64,000 nucleotides of DNA. Source: Argonema galeatum A003/A1. Its GTDB lineage: Bacteria; Cyanobacteriota; Cyanobacteriia; Cyanobacteriales; Aerosakkonemataceae. Shown piece after piece: positions 35,351 through 44,633 of this stretch; position 1 is the first letter of the stretch, and the number at the start of each line of letters is the position of its first letter. Where the stretch lies: contig NZ_JAIQZM010000001.1 in NCBI RefSeq assembly GCF_023333595.1, positions 120,441-184,440 of the forward strand. The letters are read 5' to 3'. The notes below the pieces were generated by a model. The model saw only the letters and a program-made list of their open reading frames with translations, was not told the DNA's origin and made no database searches. The position numbers and the translations under genes were made by a program.

Positions 35351-36673
35351 GTGAAAGCAGTGACAGAAGATCCAATTACAGTCTTGCTCATCGACGATCA
35401 ACCAATGATCGGCGAAGCCGTTCGTCGAATGTTACTTCCAGAAAAAGATATCACCTTTCATTACTGTAGCGACCCTACCAAAGCACTCAAAGTCGCTAAG
35501 TCATGTCAGCCAACAGTCATCTTACAAGACCTAGTTATGCCAGAAATGGAAGGACTGGTCTTAGTACGCTTTCTGAGAGCCCAAAACGCTCCCACCAGAT
35601 ACGTTCCCCTCATCGTTCTCTCTAGCAAAGAAGAACCCCTCATCAAAGCAAAAGCTTTTGCATTAGGCGCAAACGATTATATAGTCAAACTCCCAGACAA
35701 AGCAGAACTGGTCGCCCGCATCCGCTACCACTCTAAAGCTTATGTAAACCTTCTCAAGCGAAACGAAGCCGAAGCCATCCTCCAAGCCGAAAACTTCCGC
35801 ATGGCTAAAGAACTGGAGATGTTGCGCCAAATGCAACACATGATTCTGCCTACATCAGATGAACTAGAAGCCATCGAAGGTTTAGAAATTGCCGGTTTTA
35901 TGGAACCAGCCGACGAAGTTGGCGGCGACTATTATGATGTCCTATACACAGACGGCGTAGTTACAATTGGGATCGGTGATGTCACTGGACACGGACTCGA
36001 AAGTGGCATCTTAATGGTCATGACCCAAACAGCAGTCCGTACTCTTAAAGAGATTCGAGAACTCGATCCAGTTAAATTTTTAGACGCCCTCAACCGCACT
36101 CTTTATAAAAATGTCCGCCGGATGAATTCTGAGAAGAGTTTGACATTAGTCATTCTCACTTATACAAAAGGCAAAATTAGTATCAGCGGTCAGCATGAGG
36201 AAACGATTGTAGTGCGAAAGGGAGGCGAAATTGAGCGCGTTAACACGATGGATCTGGGGTTTCCAATTGGGTTAGATGAGGAAATTACTGATTTTATCAA
36301 TCATACCATCATCGAATTAAATGCAGGGGATGGAATAGTCCTCTATACCGATGGAATTCCTGAAGCCTACAACATGGATAAAGAACAATATGGGATTGAG
36401 AGATTGTGTGAAGTTGCCAGTCAAAACTGGGATGGCTCTGCCGAAGAAATTAAGCAAGCTATAGTTGATGATCTTAAGGGATTTATCGGCAAACAAAAGG
36501 TTTTTGATGACATAACTTTAGTAGTTCTCAAACAGAAAGAATTTGACTTTGAGGAAGATGAACCAGTTGAAGAGGAACCAGTTGAGGAAGAGGAACCAGT
36601 TGAGGAAGAGGAACCAGTTGAGGAAGTTAAAGGGACTGCGACCAAAAGGAAAAAATTCAGGTTGTTTCGCTAA
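35351..36673 (+). CDS. Receiver-PP2C (SpoIIE/RsbU-type) protein phosphatase, 440 aa
   Basis: GTG 35351 starts a receiver (VLLIDDQPMIGEAVRRMLL; phospho-acceptor Asp60 in VILQDLVMPEMEG). A coiled linker (AEAILQAENFRMAKELEMLR) follows. The PP2C/SpoIIE domain shows the metal-binding Asp set: EVGGDYYDV, GIGDVTGHG, LYTDGIPEA, FDDITLVVLK. The C-terminus is an acidic tail of EEEPVE units coded by an 18-bp tandem repeat, ending in a basic KRKKFRLFR. It sits where WspR would be in a Wsp operon. It probably dephosphorylates the STAS protein two genes on, under control of CheA. Confidence 0.92.
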   Translation: MKAVTEDPITVLLIDDQPMIGEAVRRMLLPEKDITFHYCSDPTKALKVAKSCQPTVILQDLVMPEMEGLVLVRFLRAQNAPTRYVPLIVLSSKEEPLIKAKAFALGANDYIVKLPDKAELVARIRYHSKAYVNLLKRNEAEAILQAENFRMAKELEMLRQMQHMILPTSDELEAIEGLEIAGFMEPADEVGGDYYDVLYTDGVVTIGIGDVTGHGLESGILMVMTQTAVRTLKEIRELDPVKFLDALNRTLYKNVRRMNSEKSLTLVILTYTKGKISISGQHEETIVVRKGGEIERVNTMDLGFPIGLDEEITDFINHTIIELNAGDGIVLYTDGIPEAYNMDKEQYGIERLCEVASQNWDGSAEEIKQAIVDDLKGFIGKQKVFDDITLVVLKQKEFDFEEDEPVEEEPVEEEEPVEEEEPVEEVKGTATKRKKFRLFR

Positions 36674-36745
36674 TGATATGCCAATGTTCGCCATCAACAT
36701 TTTGCAGCAACTAATTAACCTTCTATCAATTAAGAAGTAACAAAT

Positions 36746-37339
36746 ATGAGCCAAATTTTTGGAGAATTTATTGAGGAGTTTCCTCAAGAACATGAGTCTT
36801 TAGAACTGAGCTTTACCTCCAGTTCTCGACCAATTGAAGAACGGTGGCGTAATAACCGCTTATCAGCTTATTTTATTGCCAACTATTTTTCAACCTTTCT
36901 GCCAATTGATGAAAACCCCGATCGGCGGGAAGATCGGATCGAAGCAACTAGAAATTCAGTGAGTTATGTCGGCAACGAACTGTTAGAAAATGCCATGAAA
37001 TCTAACGAAGAAAACAATCATAATAAAGTTAAGTTTGGCATTCATTTTCTGGAAGAGTTCGAGAAAGTAACAGCTGTGATTTTTACCGAAAACAGTATTA
37101 CTACTCAAAAGGCTAGGGAATTTCAAGCCTTTATTAGGGAATTACTTGACGCCGATCCTAATGAGTTATATGTTCAGCAGATTGAAAAAACAGCCGAATC
37201 CGAAGATAGTGAAGCTTCTGGCTTAGGTTTGCTGACCGCAATCAATGATTATTCAGCAAAATTAGGCTGGAAATTTGAGATTGCACCCAGTAATCCACAA
37301 ATTGTCATTGTTACTACAATGGCTCAAATTGTTGTATAA
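36746..37339 (+). CDS. RsbW-like serine kinase / anti-sigma-type ATPase (DUF6272/SiaB-like), 197 aa
   Basis: Two GHKL ATPase boxes are recognisable: an N-box in VGNELLENAMKSNEENNHNK and a G-box in SGLGLLTAINDYSAKLGWKF. The rest is more divergent than typical RsbW, which fits the SiaB/Slr1861-like kinase branch. In partner-switching modules such a kinase phosphorylates a STAS protein on Ser. It lies between a PP2C phosphatase and a STAS gene, which strongly supports that role. It starts 73 bp after the phosphatase. Confidence 0.78.
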   Translation: MSQIFGEFIEEFPQEHESLELSFTSSSRPIEERWRNNRLSAYFIANYFSTFLPIDENPDRREDRIEATRNSVSYVGNELLENAMKSNEENNHNKVKFGIHFLEEFEKVTAVIFTENSITTQKAREFQAFIRELLDADPNELYVQQIEKTAESEDSEASGLGLLTAINDYSAKLGWKFEIAPSNPQIVIVTTMAQIVV

Positions 37340-37391
37340 TTTTTACTGATGAATCATTCGGACATTTGCAGAAAAAAAGGAGAAACAATTT

Positions 37392-37745
37392 ATGGCAAAT
37401 CCAGAAGTCAAAGGCGATGACTATCAGGTTCAATACGAGCCAGCGTCCTCAACAGTTTATTTTAAAGGGGATATTACTCTAGGAAGTCCCAAGGAATATG
37501 TTCCCATTGTTAAGTTGCTCGATCAAGCGGCTAATTCAGACCCAGACACCCTTACATTAAACGTGAAAGAATTAGCATTCCTCAACAGTTCGGGCATCAG
37601 TATGTTATCTAAATTTGTGCTGGGGATGAAGAAGAAGAAAGGGACTCAATTAGTGGTTTTAGGCGGCAAGAAGGTGCCCTGGCAAGGTAAATCATTGAAA
37701 AACTTAGAACGATTGCTTCCAGGATTAAAACTGGTAGTAGAATAA
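37392..37745 (+). CDS. STAS-domain anti-sigma-factor antagonist (RsbV/Slr1856-like), 117 aa
   Basis: A single STAS domain. YFKGDITLGSPKEYVPIVKL is the first helix-strand unit, and the phosphorylatable Ser lies in ELAFLNSSGISMLSKFVLGM (the DSSG-type loop, here NSSG). AAGGAGAAACA precedes ATG 37392. In partner switching, the unphosphorylated form binds a partner and the kinase inactivates it. PP2C, kinase and STAS genes are consecutive, as in the HmpU/W/V set of Nostoc. Confidence 0.88.
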   Translation: MANPEVKGDDYQVQYEPASSTVYFKGDITLGSPKEYVPIVKLLDQAANSDPDTLTLNVKELAFLNSSGISMLSKFVLGMKKKKGTQLVVLGGKKVPWQGKSLKNLERLLPGLKLVVE

Positions 37746-37890
37746 GGTACAATAGTTAGGAGCGATCGGAACAATTGTCATAAATTTACACCTTTGTCAA
37801 TTTCAACTTTGAGAACGTTTCGCTATGAGTCGCTCCAACTAATAACCAAAATTATTGTTGACATTTTTACAACTAAAGTTAAGGCAAACT

Positions 37891-39693
37891 ATGTTAAATA
37901 AAGCAACTGCTATGTTACAAAACCTCTTGCATCAATTTGATAAAATGAATACAGTGAATTCGATCCTGATTAGTTTGCTAATCACGGGTCTGGCAACTGG
38001 GCTATTATATGTATTCTTATTTTATATCCTGCGCCCTATCTTTCGGCAATTTGAACGGGACATCGCACTCGTTACCTTAGGTGTTTCCGCCTATCCAGCC
38101 CTCATCGTCTTCGCTATCTTCAGCCTGAAAATCACTTTTAAGAATCTAGTCTCTGTCAAAATTCCTACAGGAATAGAACATATCCTGACATCGATTATAA
38201 TTATAGTCATTAGTTATTGGTCTGTCCAATTATTTCTCCAAGTTTTTATTTACTACCTCAAAGATTACACTCAAAAAACTGAAGTCATGTGGGATGACGT
38301 ATTGCTTCCCATCCTATCAGCAGTTGTCCCTGTGCTAATCTTCCTGACTGGCGGGGCTCTTGTTCTCGGAACTTTTGGGGTGAATTTAAGTGGAATTTGG
38401 GTAACGCTGGGCGGTGCTACTTTTGTTCTTGGTTTTGCACTTCAGGATATTTTGGCTAATTTCTTTAGTGGGATTGTTTTACTGATTGATACGCCTTTTC
38501 AATTTGGTGACATCCTGCTCCTTGAAGATGGTTCAATCGGAATGCTACGCCGGATTGGTGTTCGGGTGACTCAGTTATATATATTTAGTACCCATTGTGA
38601 TGTTTATATTCCTAACAGTGTATTGCAGGGTCAAAAACTCACGAATCTGAGTCGTCCCACCTCTTTGTACTATATCGCTATGGATATAGAGATACCCCCT
38701 GAATCTAATATTGATGAAACCCGGAAGCTGATCGAAGAAATTGTGTTAGCTCATGCCGATACACTGGGGGATATTGATACTAAATTAGAAACGATCGATA
38801 AATACTATAGCTACGAAGGATGTGACCCTAATCTCACCCAACAACAAAAAATAGGCAAATCACGGCTACTGGTAGAACAGGCGGTCAATTTACAATTAGA
38901 GGAAATAGAACAAGCCCTTGAAGCTTTGGTTGTGACAATGCAGTTTGCTGAAAAAGGAGGGATAACTGAAGAGGAAATAGAAAATGTCAAACAGGAATAT
39001 CACGCAATCCTAGAACTTATGGGTTTCCAAGTAATGAATGAAACCAATAATAACCGCAATGGATTTGATCTTCAGGAAAATAATGAAGAGGGATTGGTTG
39101 AGTTAATTAGGGAGTGGTATCGAATTTGGCTTAAAGATCCTAATTTACTGGATCGGGATCAATACTTCATTTCTGAGGAATGGGAGCGAAAGATTAATGT
39201 ATTAAAACGAAGAGCGCAACGCTTGTATCAAAAGATATCCAATCCTCAAGGTGAGGAAACTCGCTTAGATGATTATGTGATGGAGTTAATTAAGTGGCTC
39301 AAAGAGAAGTTGAAACTGTCGCGAGAAAAATGGCAAGAGCCTCAAATCAGGATGATCGGAATTAATCATAATGAGGTTTCCTATTTTATTGGTTTGGAAC
39401 TAGCATTTTTTGTGGATGATATCAAACTGGAAGATGGGAAACGGGGCGATCGCGTGAGAAGCCAACTTTATCAAGAAATCTTCCGCCATCTGAAAAGCAC
39501 CTACCTTACTTGGAATGGGATTCAAGAGAATGAAACGAAAGGGGATACTGGCAATGGTGCTGATGTCGCTACTAATCCGAATCTTGTCCAGACTGCCCTC
39601 GATCCGGCGACGGCTAAACAAGGGTTCGCTTTTTACCTGTCCGTAGGGAAGAACAAACCCGCTATCAAGGCTGGAAGACCTTTTGAGGGGTAA
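37891..39693 (+). CDS. MscS-family mechanosensitive ion channel with long cytoplasmic tail, 600 aa
   Basis: I choose ATG 37891 (AAGG upstream) over TTG 37855. Five hydrophobic segments lie between residues 20 and 190. The pore-lining and beta-domain signature is GATFVLGFALQDILANFFSG, then DTPFQFGDILLLEDGSIGML and the beta-barrel GVRVTQLYIFSTHCDVYIPN. About 330 residues of charged helical sequence (for example LEEIEQALEALVVTMQFAEK) extend the C-terminus beyond MscS. The channel closes the cluster of chemosensory and partner-switching genes and may be an output or simply a neighbour. Confidence 0.88.
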   Translation: MLNKATAMLQNLLHQFDKMNTVNSILISLLITGLATGLLYVFLFYILRPIFRQFERDIALVTLGVSAYPALIVFAIFSLKITFKNLVSVKIPTGIEHILTSIIIIVISYWSVQLFLQVFIYYLKDYTQKTEVMWDDVLLPILSAVVPVLIFLTGGALVLGTFGVNLSGIWVTLGGATFVLGFALQDILANFFSGIVLLIDTPFQFGDILLLEDGSIGMLRRIGVRVTQLYIFSTHCDVYIPNSVLQGQKLTNLSRPTSLYYIAMDIEIPPESNIDETRKLIEEIVLAHADTLGDIDTKLETIDKYYSYEGCDPNLTQQQKIGKSRLLVEQAVNLQLEEIEQALEALVVTMQFAEKGGITEEEIENVKQEYHAILELMGFQVMNETNNNRNGFDLQENNEEGLVELIREWYRIWLKDPNLLDRDQYFISEEWERKINVLKRRAQRLYQKISNPQGEETRLDDYVMELIKWLKEKLKLSREKWQEPQIRMIGINHNEVSYFIGLELAFFVDDIKLEDGKRGDRVRSQLYQEIFRHLKSTYLTWNGIQENETKGDTGNGADVATNPNLVQTALDPATAKQGFAFYLSVGKNKPAIKAGRPFEG

Positions 39694-39779
39694 CCGTTGA
39701 TTGAGAATTTCAGATTTTAGATAAAGGAGAAGATTTTTGCTTTTCTTGGGAAGCGATTCCCAATTCCCGTGCTATCAAA

Positions 39780-40073
39780 TCAATTCCCGCGAAGGGTTTG
39801 ATACCTGTAGAAAGCGTAGGTGTCAAACATCGCGCCCACTAATGCACAAGTTATACCGATTGTCAAGAGTCCCTGGATTGGACAGCCACTGCCAAAAACG
39901 GCCAGGAACTTCCAGATTGACTCCGCACCGGACTGACCGATGATTCCCAGGCCAGGAATATAGCCGATCGAAGACAGACCTGCCAACGTTCCCCCGATTA
40001 GCAGAATGGGGGCGACAAAGCTGACGATACTCGTTAGCAGCAGAGAGCGGAAGAAGTTGGGGAAAATACTCAT
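39780..40073 (-). CDS. Small two-helix membrane protein, 97 aa, unknown function
   Basis: ATG 40073 (MSIFPNFFRSLLLTS) has AAGGA at the right distance; the longer frame from 40136 has no support. Two hydrophobic segments are SIVSFVAPILLIGGTLAGL and GLLTIGITCALVGAMFDTYA, separated by a Gly/Ser loop. Such proteins are frequent in cyanobacteria and unnamed. It is convergent with the MscS gene and divergent from the MlaE-type permease. Confidence 0.65.
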   Translation of the reverse strand: MSIFPNFFRSLLLTSIVSFVAPILLIGGTLAGLSSIGYIPGLGIIGQSGAESIWKFLAVFGSGCPIQGLLTIGITCALVGAMFDTYAFYRYQTLRGN

Positions 40074-40284
40074 CTCAATTCCTTCTGGAGAACTGACAGC
40101 GGCCATGCCAGCTTTCCGGCACTTGCCACTTACCACAATAGGCGCGATATTCAGCGTCGAGCCAAAAAGTTAGAAATCTTAAGTTTTTATTAAAAATAGA
40201 CAGGATAAGTGACTGGGGATCGTTCAGATTAGATACAGTTCTTAATGCAGTGCGAACTTTTGTGGAGTAAGGGCGATCGCTTTT

Positions 40285-41061
40285 TTGAGTTTAAGGTTAT
40301 GGGGACAGCGCTTGCTAGCGGCAATTTTGTTGGGCGGACAAGTACTAATCCACCTACTCAATGGCAAAATCCACCGGCGCAACACCCTAGATCAAATGGC
40401 AGCAGTTGGCCCAGAATCCCTGCTCATAGCCCTGGTAACAGCGGCTTTCGTAGGCATGGTATTTACAGTTCAGGTGGCGCGTGAGTTTATCAACTTGGGT
40501 GCAGGCACCGCCGTGGGAGGAGTTCTGGCACTCGCGTTGTGCCGCGAACTAGCCCCAGTCCTCACCGCTGTGGTGCTGGCGGGACGAGTCGGATCGGCTT
40601 TTGCGGCAGAAATAGGCACAATGCGGGTCACCGAACAAATCGACGCCCTCCTGATCCTCAAAACCGATCCGATCGATTATCTGGTGATTCCCCGCGTGAT
40701 CGCCTGCTGCTTAATGCTGCCAATTTTGACCATTATGTGCCTGGTAACTGGCATGATGGGAGGATTGCTGATTGCCACTAACCTTTACGGCATCTCCCAA
40801 TCGGTGTTTCTAGATTCAGTCCGCAACTTCCTAGATATCTGGGATATCTGTAGTGCGGCGATCAAGGCTTTTTGCTTCGGAGCGCTAATTGCCGTAATTG
40901 GCTGTAGCTGGGGCTTGACGACGACAGGAGGCGCTAAAGGTGTGGGACAATCAACGACGACCGCCGTGGTAACATCTTTGCTAGCGATCTTTATTGTCAA
41001 TTTTTTATTGACTTGGGTCATGTTTCAGGGCACGGGCAGTGTTATTCAAAAAGGCTTATGA
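40285..41061 (+). CDS. MlaE-type ABC transporter permease, 258 aa
   Basis: The sequence fits the MlaE permease family: GQVLIHLLNGKIHRRNTLDQ at the N-terminus, IALVTAAFVGMVFTVQVARE, LCRELAPVLTAVVLAGRVGS, AEIGTMRVTEQIDAL (the EQ cytoplasmic loop) and WGLTTTGGAKGVGQSTTTAV. Five helices. It starts with TTG 40285 after AAGGG because no ATG or GTG lies in frame before a stop. It moves lipids or related hydrophobic molecules between membranes with an ATPase and an MCE protein encoded elsewhere. It begins a row with DUF3119, DUF3086 and plsY. Confidence 0.92.
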   Translation: MSLRLWGQRLLAAILLGGQVLIHLLNGKIHRRNTLDQMAAVGPESLLIALVTAAFVGMVFTVQVAREFINLGAGTAVGGVLALALCRELAPVLTAVVLAGRVGSAFAAEIGTMRVTEQIDALLILKTDPIDYLVIPRVIACCLMLPILTIMCLVTGMMGGLLIATNLYGISQSVFLDSVRNFLDIWDICSAAIKAFCFGALIAVIGCSWGLTTTGGAKGVGQSTTTAVVTSLLAIFIVNFLLTWVMFQGTGSVIQKGL

Positions 41062-41116
41062 GGCGTAAGCCTATAAAATAAAAGTGAAGTCTGTTCGTTT
41101 GGAGGAATTAAAGACT

Positions 41117-41500
41117 GTGACCACCGCTGCTCCTATCGCGCAACAAACGGTTGAACTCTCTCCCAGTTACACGCTGCCTATTGTCTTAGTAGTAGGCGCA
41201 ATACCCCTATTGCTGGTGCAAGTCTGGCTTAGTTCGATCGTCGCTCTGTTTGGATTATTCCTCTTGTTCCAGACTGCCACTATCCGTCTGAAATTTACAG
41301 AAACGGCTTTAGAGGTATACCGCTCCGATAAGATAATCCGCAGCTTCCCTTACCGGGAATGGCAAAATTGGCGAATTTTTTGGCCGGGAGTGCCAATTTT
41401 GTTTTATTTTAAAGAAGTCAAAAGCATTCACTTCTTGCCTATGTTGTTCGATCCCAAGATGCTACAAATCTGTTTGGAACAACGCTGTCCGAAGATTTAG
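41117..41500 (+). CDS. DUF3119 family protein, 127 aa
   Basis: GTG 41117 (GGAGG about 11 bp upstream) gives MTTAAPIAQQTVELSPSY; an upstream GTG at 41084 would add 11 residues. A hydrophobic pair, LPIVLVVGAIPLLLVQVW and SSIVALFGLFLLFQT, is followed by a PH-like soluble part (IRLKFTETALEVYRSDKIIR, WQNWRIFWPGVPILFYF). DUF3119 is found in cyanobacteria and plastids and has no established function. It is between mlaE-like and DUF3086 genes. Confidence 0.88.
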   Translation: MTTAAPIAQQTVELSPSYTLPIVLVVGAIPLLLVQVWLSSIVALFGLFLLFQTATIRLKFTETALEVYRSDKIIRSFPYREWQNWRIFWPGVPILFYFKEVKSIHFLPMLFDPKMLQICLEQRCPKI

Positions 41501-41595
41501 TGCAAGGTCAGCCGTCTGAGTGTCTATGAGTTTTTAGTTGGAAAGGCCAGCAAGGCCCTACCTTTGTTGAGTAACTATTAGTCGTTAGTTGTTAG

Positions 41596-42939
41596 ATGAA
41601 TTCAGAAGAAGCCCAAACCCAAAAACAAGAGCAACAGCCAGAGCAAGAACCAGCTATGGAGGCATTGGATAATTTACAAGCGCAAGGTGCCACAGTTGAT
41701 TTTGTTGCAGAGCTACCTGAAGATGATTTAGTAGTAGGCGATCGTGAGCCTCTAACTACTGAACAAAATAATGAGTTTATCGAAGGGGATTTACCGCCGC
41801 TGGGCACTGAAGATATGCCTGCAAACGATAATTGGGTAATCGGCGGGGGGGCGTCTGCAAATACTCAAGAGCTTGCCAGCAACAATGCGATGAGAGGAGG
41901 GGATTCAGCGCCTATAGACGAGAAAGTGCAAACAAAGATCGATCGCATTTCTGAGTTAGAAGCACGGGTAGCTGAATTAAAGCAAGAGGAACAGTCTCTC
42001 AAACAGGAAATTTCCTCTCTACAAGTCACCCGAAAAATCCTCTCCGAGCAAATGACTGAAACGCAAGCAACTTTAGGTCGCCTGCTTCAAGAAGGGTTGA
42101 GCGAATTAGAACAACGCAAGCAGACGCTGCAAATTGCCGTAGAACAGTTAGAACGCCGCCAGGAACGGGTTCGAGCCGAGATGAAAACGACATTTGCTGG
42201 AGTTTCTCAAGACTTGGCAATTCGGGTACAAGGCTTTAAAGACTATCTGGTAGGTAGTTTGCAGGATCTGGCGTCTTCTGCCGAACAACTGGAACTGATT
42301 CCCAAAACACCAGAACCGGAAGAAAAGGTCGTTATTAAAGATGCTAAACCGATCAAAGAATCTGGATCTGGGGGGCCGAAATTTGCAGAGCAGGGTTTTC
42401 AGGAACAATCGAAGCAAATTCGCAAACTTTTAGACCAATACCGCACGCGACCGGATTATTATGGCCCGCCTTGGCAACTGCGGCGCACTTTTGAACCAGT
42501 TCACGCCGAACGCGCTTCTTACTGGTTTTTCACTCAGGGTGGGAAGGGAGCGTTACGGACTATGGGTTCTCGCCTGCAAAATATCCTCATTTCTTCTTCT
42601 ATTATCTCGGTGTTGCGATCGCAATATGGCGATCGTCTCCGCAGCCTAGTCCTGGCAAATACCCCCGAACGTCTGGGAGAATGGCGGCGCGGTTTGCAAG
42701 ACTGTCTGGGCATTTCTCGCGGTGATTTTGGCCCAGAACGGGGAGTGACTCTGTTTGAAGCCCCAGAACCGATGGCAATCAAAGCTGAGCGGTTGGTTAA
42801 AGAAGGGCAAATGCCGTTGATTATCATTGACGAAACAGAAGACCAAATTAGTCTAGCTATGCTGCAATTTCCCTTGTGGTTGGCGTTTGCGCCCGATCCT
42901 CAATCGCCCAGCTATTCTTCGGAGCGCGATCGTTTTTAA
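41596..42939 (+). CDS. DUF3086 domain protein, 447 aa
   Basis: An acidic, Gln-rich N-terminus (1-110) precedes a coiled coil (about 118-200: RISELEARVAELKQEEQSLK). The DUF3086 domain (about 270-440) contains YYGPPWQLRRTFEPVHAERA, WFFTQGGKGALRTMGSRLQN, VLRSQYGDRLRSLVLANTPE and GVTLFEAPEPMAIKAERL. It is a soluble cyanobacterial protein of unknown role. Its fixed position near DUF3119 and the lipid genes hints at an envelope function, which is inference. Confidence 0.88.
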   Translation: MNSEEAQTQKQEQQPEQEPAMEALDNLQAQGATVDFVAELPEDDLVVGDREPLTTEQNNEFIEGDLPPLGTEDMPANDNWVIGGGASANTQELASNNAMRGGDSAPIDEKVQTKIDRISELEARVAELKQEEQSLKQEISSLQVTRKILSEQMTETQATLGRLLQEGLSELEQRKQTLQIAVEQLERRQERVRAEMKTTFAGVSQDLAIRVQGFKDYLVGSLQDLASSAEQLELIPKTPEPEEKVVIKDAKPIKESGSGGPKFAEQGFQEQSKQIRKLLDQYRTRPDYYGPPWQLRRTFEPVHAERASYWFFTQGGKGALRTMGSRLQNILISSSIISVLRSQYGDRLRSLVLANTPERLGEWRRGLQDCLGISRGDFGPERGVTLFEAPEPMAIKAERLVKEGQMPLIIIDETEDQISLAMLQFPLWLAFAPDPQSPSYSSERDRF

Positions 42940-43003
42940 TTTTAGATTGCAAGATGGGAGATTTCAAATTGAAACATTGTCTAGCAACTTCAGCTTGGCA
43001 AAA

Positions 43004-43124
43004 CCTCACCCCCCCTTCCCCCCCTCTCCGCCTGCAAAGAGGGGGGATAAAAACTCCCCTCCCCGTGGACGGGGAGTTGTTTTACTCCCCTCCCCGTCCA
43101 CGGGGAGGGGTTGGGGGTGGGGTT
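43004..43124. repeat. G+C-rich repeat with inverted CTCCCCTCCCCG arms
   Basis: CTCCCCTCCCCGTGGACGGG and CTCCCCTCCCCGTCCACGGG lie head to head around 43053-43110, flanked by CCCCCCTTCCCC and GGGGTTGGGGGTGGGG. It falls between DUF3086 and plsY and opens the plsY frame upstream, which misplaces the start if taken literally. Confidence 0.75.
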
Positions 43125-43177
43125 CCACTCTGCAATCTGCAATCTTAAATTGGAAATTTTCAGTAAAGGATCGATTG

Positions 43178-43843
43178 ATGATGGTTGAGTTAAGTGTAAA
43201 TATTGCATTGTTGCTTGTGGCTTATCTGCTAGGCTCTTTTCCGACTGGCTATTTAGCTGCTCGCATCCTCAAGGGAATTGATATTCGCGACCAAGGTTCT
43301 GGTTCGATTGGCGCAACGAATGTGTTGAGAACCCTGGGAAAAGGCCCAGCAATTGTGGTTTTGCTGGTTGATGCTGCTAAAGGTGCGGCTGCGATCGCGA
43401 TCGCGCATTTTGCTTACATCATCTCTGGCAATTTGTCAAGTAATGAGGGATTATCTTTACCTTGGCTGGTGGCTTTGGCTGGATTAGCGGCTATAATCGG
43501 TCATAGTTGGCCAATTTGGTTGAATTTTAAAGGCGGTAAATCAGTTGCTACCAGTTTGGGGATATTGCTAGCAATGTCTTGGCAAGTTGGTTTGGGAACG
43601 TTAGGAGTTTTTGCCGTAGTGATGGCAATTTCGCGGATCGTATCGTTGAGTTCGATTGTGGGTGCGATCGCAGTTTCCGCCCTAATGTTTGGATTTGGTG
43701 AACCTTTGCCATATCTGCTGTTTGCGATCGCAGCTGGTATTTACGTTATCTGGCGTCATCGCGCCAATATCGAGCGTTTACTAGCAGGAACCGAACCAAA
43801 AATCGGGCAAAAATTACAGACAGAGACAGAACAAACTACATAA
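43178..43843 (+). CDS. plsY: Acyl-phosphate:glycerol-3-phosphate acyltransferase PlsY, 221 aa
   Basis: PlsY makes lysophosphatidate from acyl-phosphate and glycerol-3-phosphate in the plasma membrane. The three conserved loops are present: GSFPTGYLAAR with DIRDQGSGSIGATNVLRTLG, GHSWPIWLNFKGGKSVATSLG, and GEPLPYLLFAIAAGIYVIWRHRANIERLLAGTE. Start ATG 43178 (or 43181) follows AAAGGA; the 97 codons further upstream read the repeat and are not coding. The length is normal for the family. Confidence 0.94.
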   Translation: MMVELSVNIALLLVAYLLGSFPTGYLAARILKGIDIRDQGSGSIGATNVLRTLGKGPAIVVLLVDAAKGAAAIAIAHFAYIISGNLSSNEGLSLPWLVALAGLAAIIGHSWPIWLNFKGGKSVATSLGILLAMSWQVGLGTLGVFAVVMAISRIVSLSSIVGAIAVSALMFGFGEPLPYLLFAIAAGIYVIWRHRANIERLLAGTEPKIGQKLQTETEQTT

Positions 43844-43921
43844 CCAACAACCGCACAAAATCCGCCAATTATCCCAGGCAAAAGTTTACAATCGAATTGT
43901 GCGTGTCACCCAGACCCCATC

Positions 43922-44605
43922 ATGTTAAAGTACAACCCACTGCATTACTTACCCTCTTCCGAAGAACTACCCGACTCTGACGATACACCTGTGGATAACG
44001 AACTGCAAGATTTAATTCCCGGTTTACTCAAAGCAATCTTAGCTTTAGTTTGGGCGAACCGCATGGATTGGTTTTTTGGTGTTGATATGGGAGTATATTA
44101 CGATCCCGAAGAACCTGCTATAGTGCCAGATGGATTTCTTAGTTTAGGAGTAGAACGGGTTTTTGATGAAAACTTGCGTCGAAGTTATATCTTTTGGGAA
44201 GAAGATCATATTCCCCCAATCATGGTGCTAGAAATTGTTTCCGAGAAACGGCGGGGAGAATACACCAACAAGAAAAACCTTTATGCAGAATTGGAAGTAT
44301 TGTATTATGTAATATATAATCCCATTCGCCGTCGAAAATCACCATTAGAAGTATATCGTTTGGTGAATGGGGAATATAATTTGCAGCCGCAAGATAATCC
44401 GGTTTGGCTACCTGAAATTGGTTTAGGAATTGGTAGAGAACGGGGAACTTATCAGGGAATAACGCGGGAATGGCTTTATTGGTATGACGATCGAGGGTCA
44501 AGATTGCTAACGCCTGAAGAACGGATTTTGCAAGCGGAACAAAAAGCGGAAAGATTGGCGGAAAAGTTACGAGAATTAGGGATAGATCCAAATTCTTTAA
44601 ATTGA
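43922..44605 (+). CDS. Uma2-family (DUF820) putative endonuclease, 227 aa
   Basis: Signature: DMGVYYDPEEPAIVPDGFLS (Asp), then YIFWEEDHIPPIMVLEIVSE (Glu) and the lysine in KRRGEYTNKKNLYAELEVLY. The C-terminus is a Glu/Lys coiled coil (EERILQAEQKAERLAEKLRE). It belongs to a different subgroup from the two other Uma2 proteins of the window. Function in the cell is unknown. Confidence 0.88.
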   Translation: MLKYNPLHYLPSSEELPDSDDTPVDNELQDLIPGLLKAILALVWANRMDWFFGVDMGVYYDPEEPAIVPDGFLSLGVERVFDENLRRSYIFWEEDHIPPIMVLEIVSEKRRGEYTNKKNLYAELEVLYYVIYNPIRRRKSPLEVYRLVNGEYNLQPQDNPVWLPEIGLGIGRERGTYQGITREWLYWYDDRGSRLLTPEERILQAEQKAERLAEKLRELGIDPNSLN

Positions 44606-44633
44606 TTTTGGTACGTTTTTGCGATTTAGCGAT

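Noticed and set aside
36540..36645. Separate small ORFs over the acidic repeat of the PP2C gene
   Set aside because: They are frame-shifted readings of the 18-bp EEEPVE repeat inside the phosphatase gene.
42887..43177. 97-codon upstream extension of plsY
   Set aside because: It overlaps the DUF3086 gene and translates a palindromic repeat; the PlsY N-terminus with a ribosome site begins at 43178.
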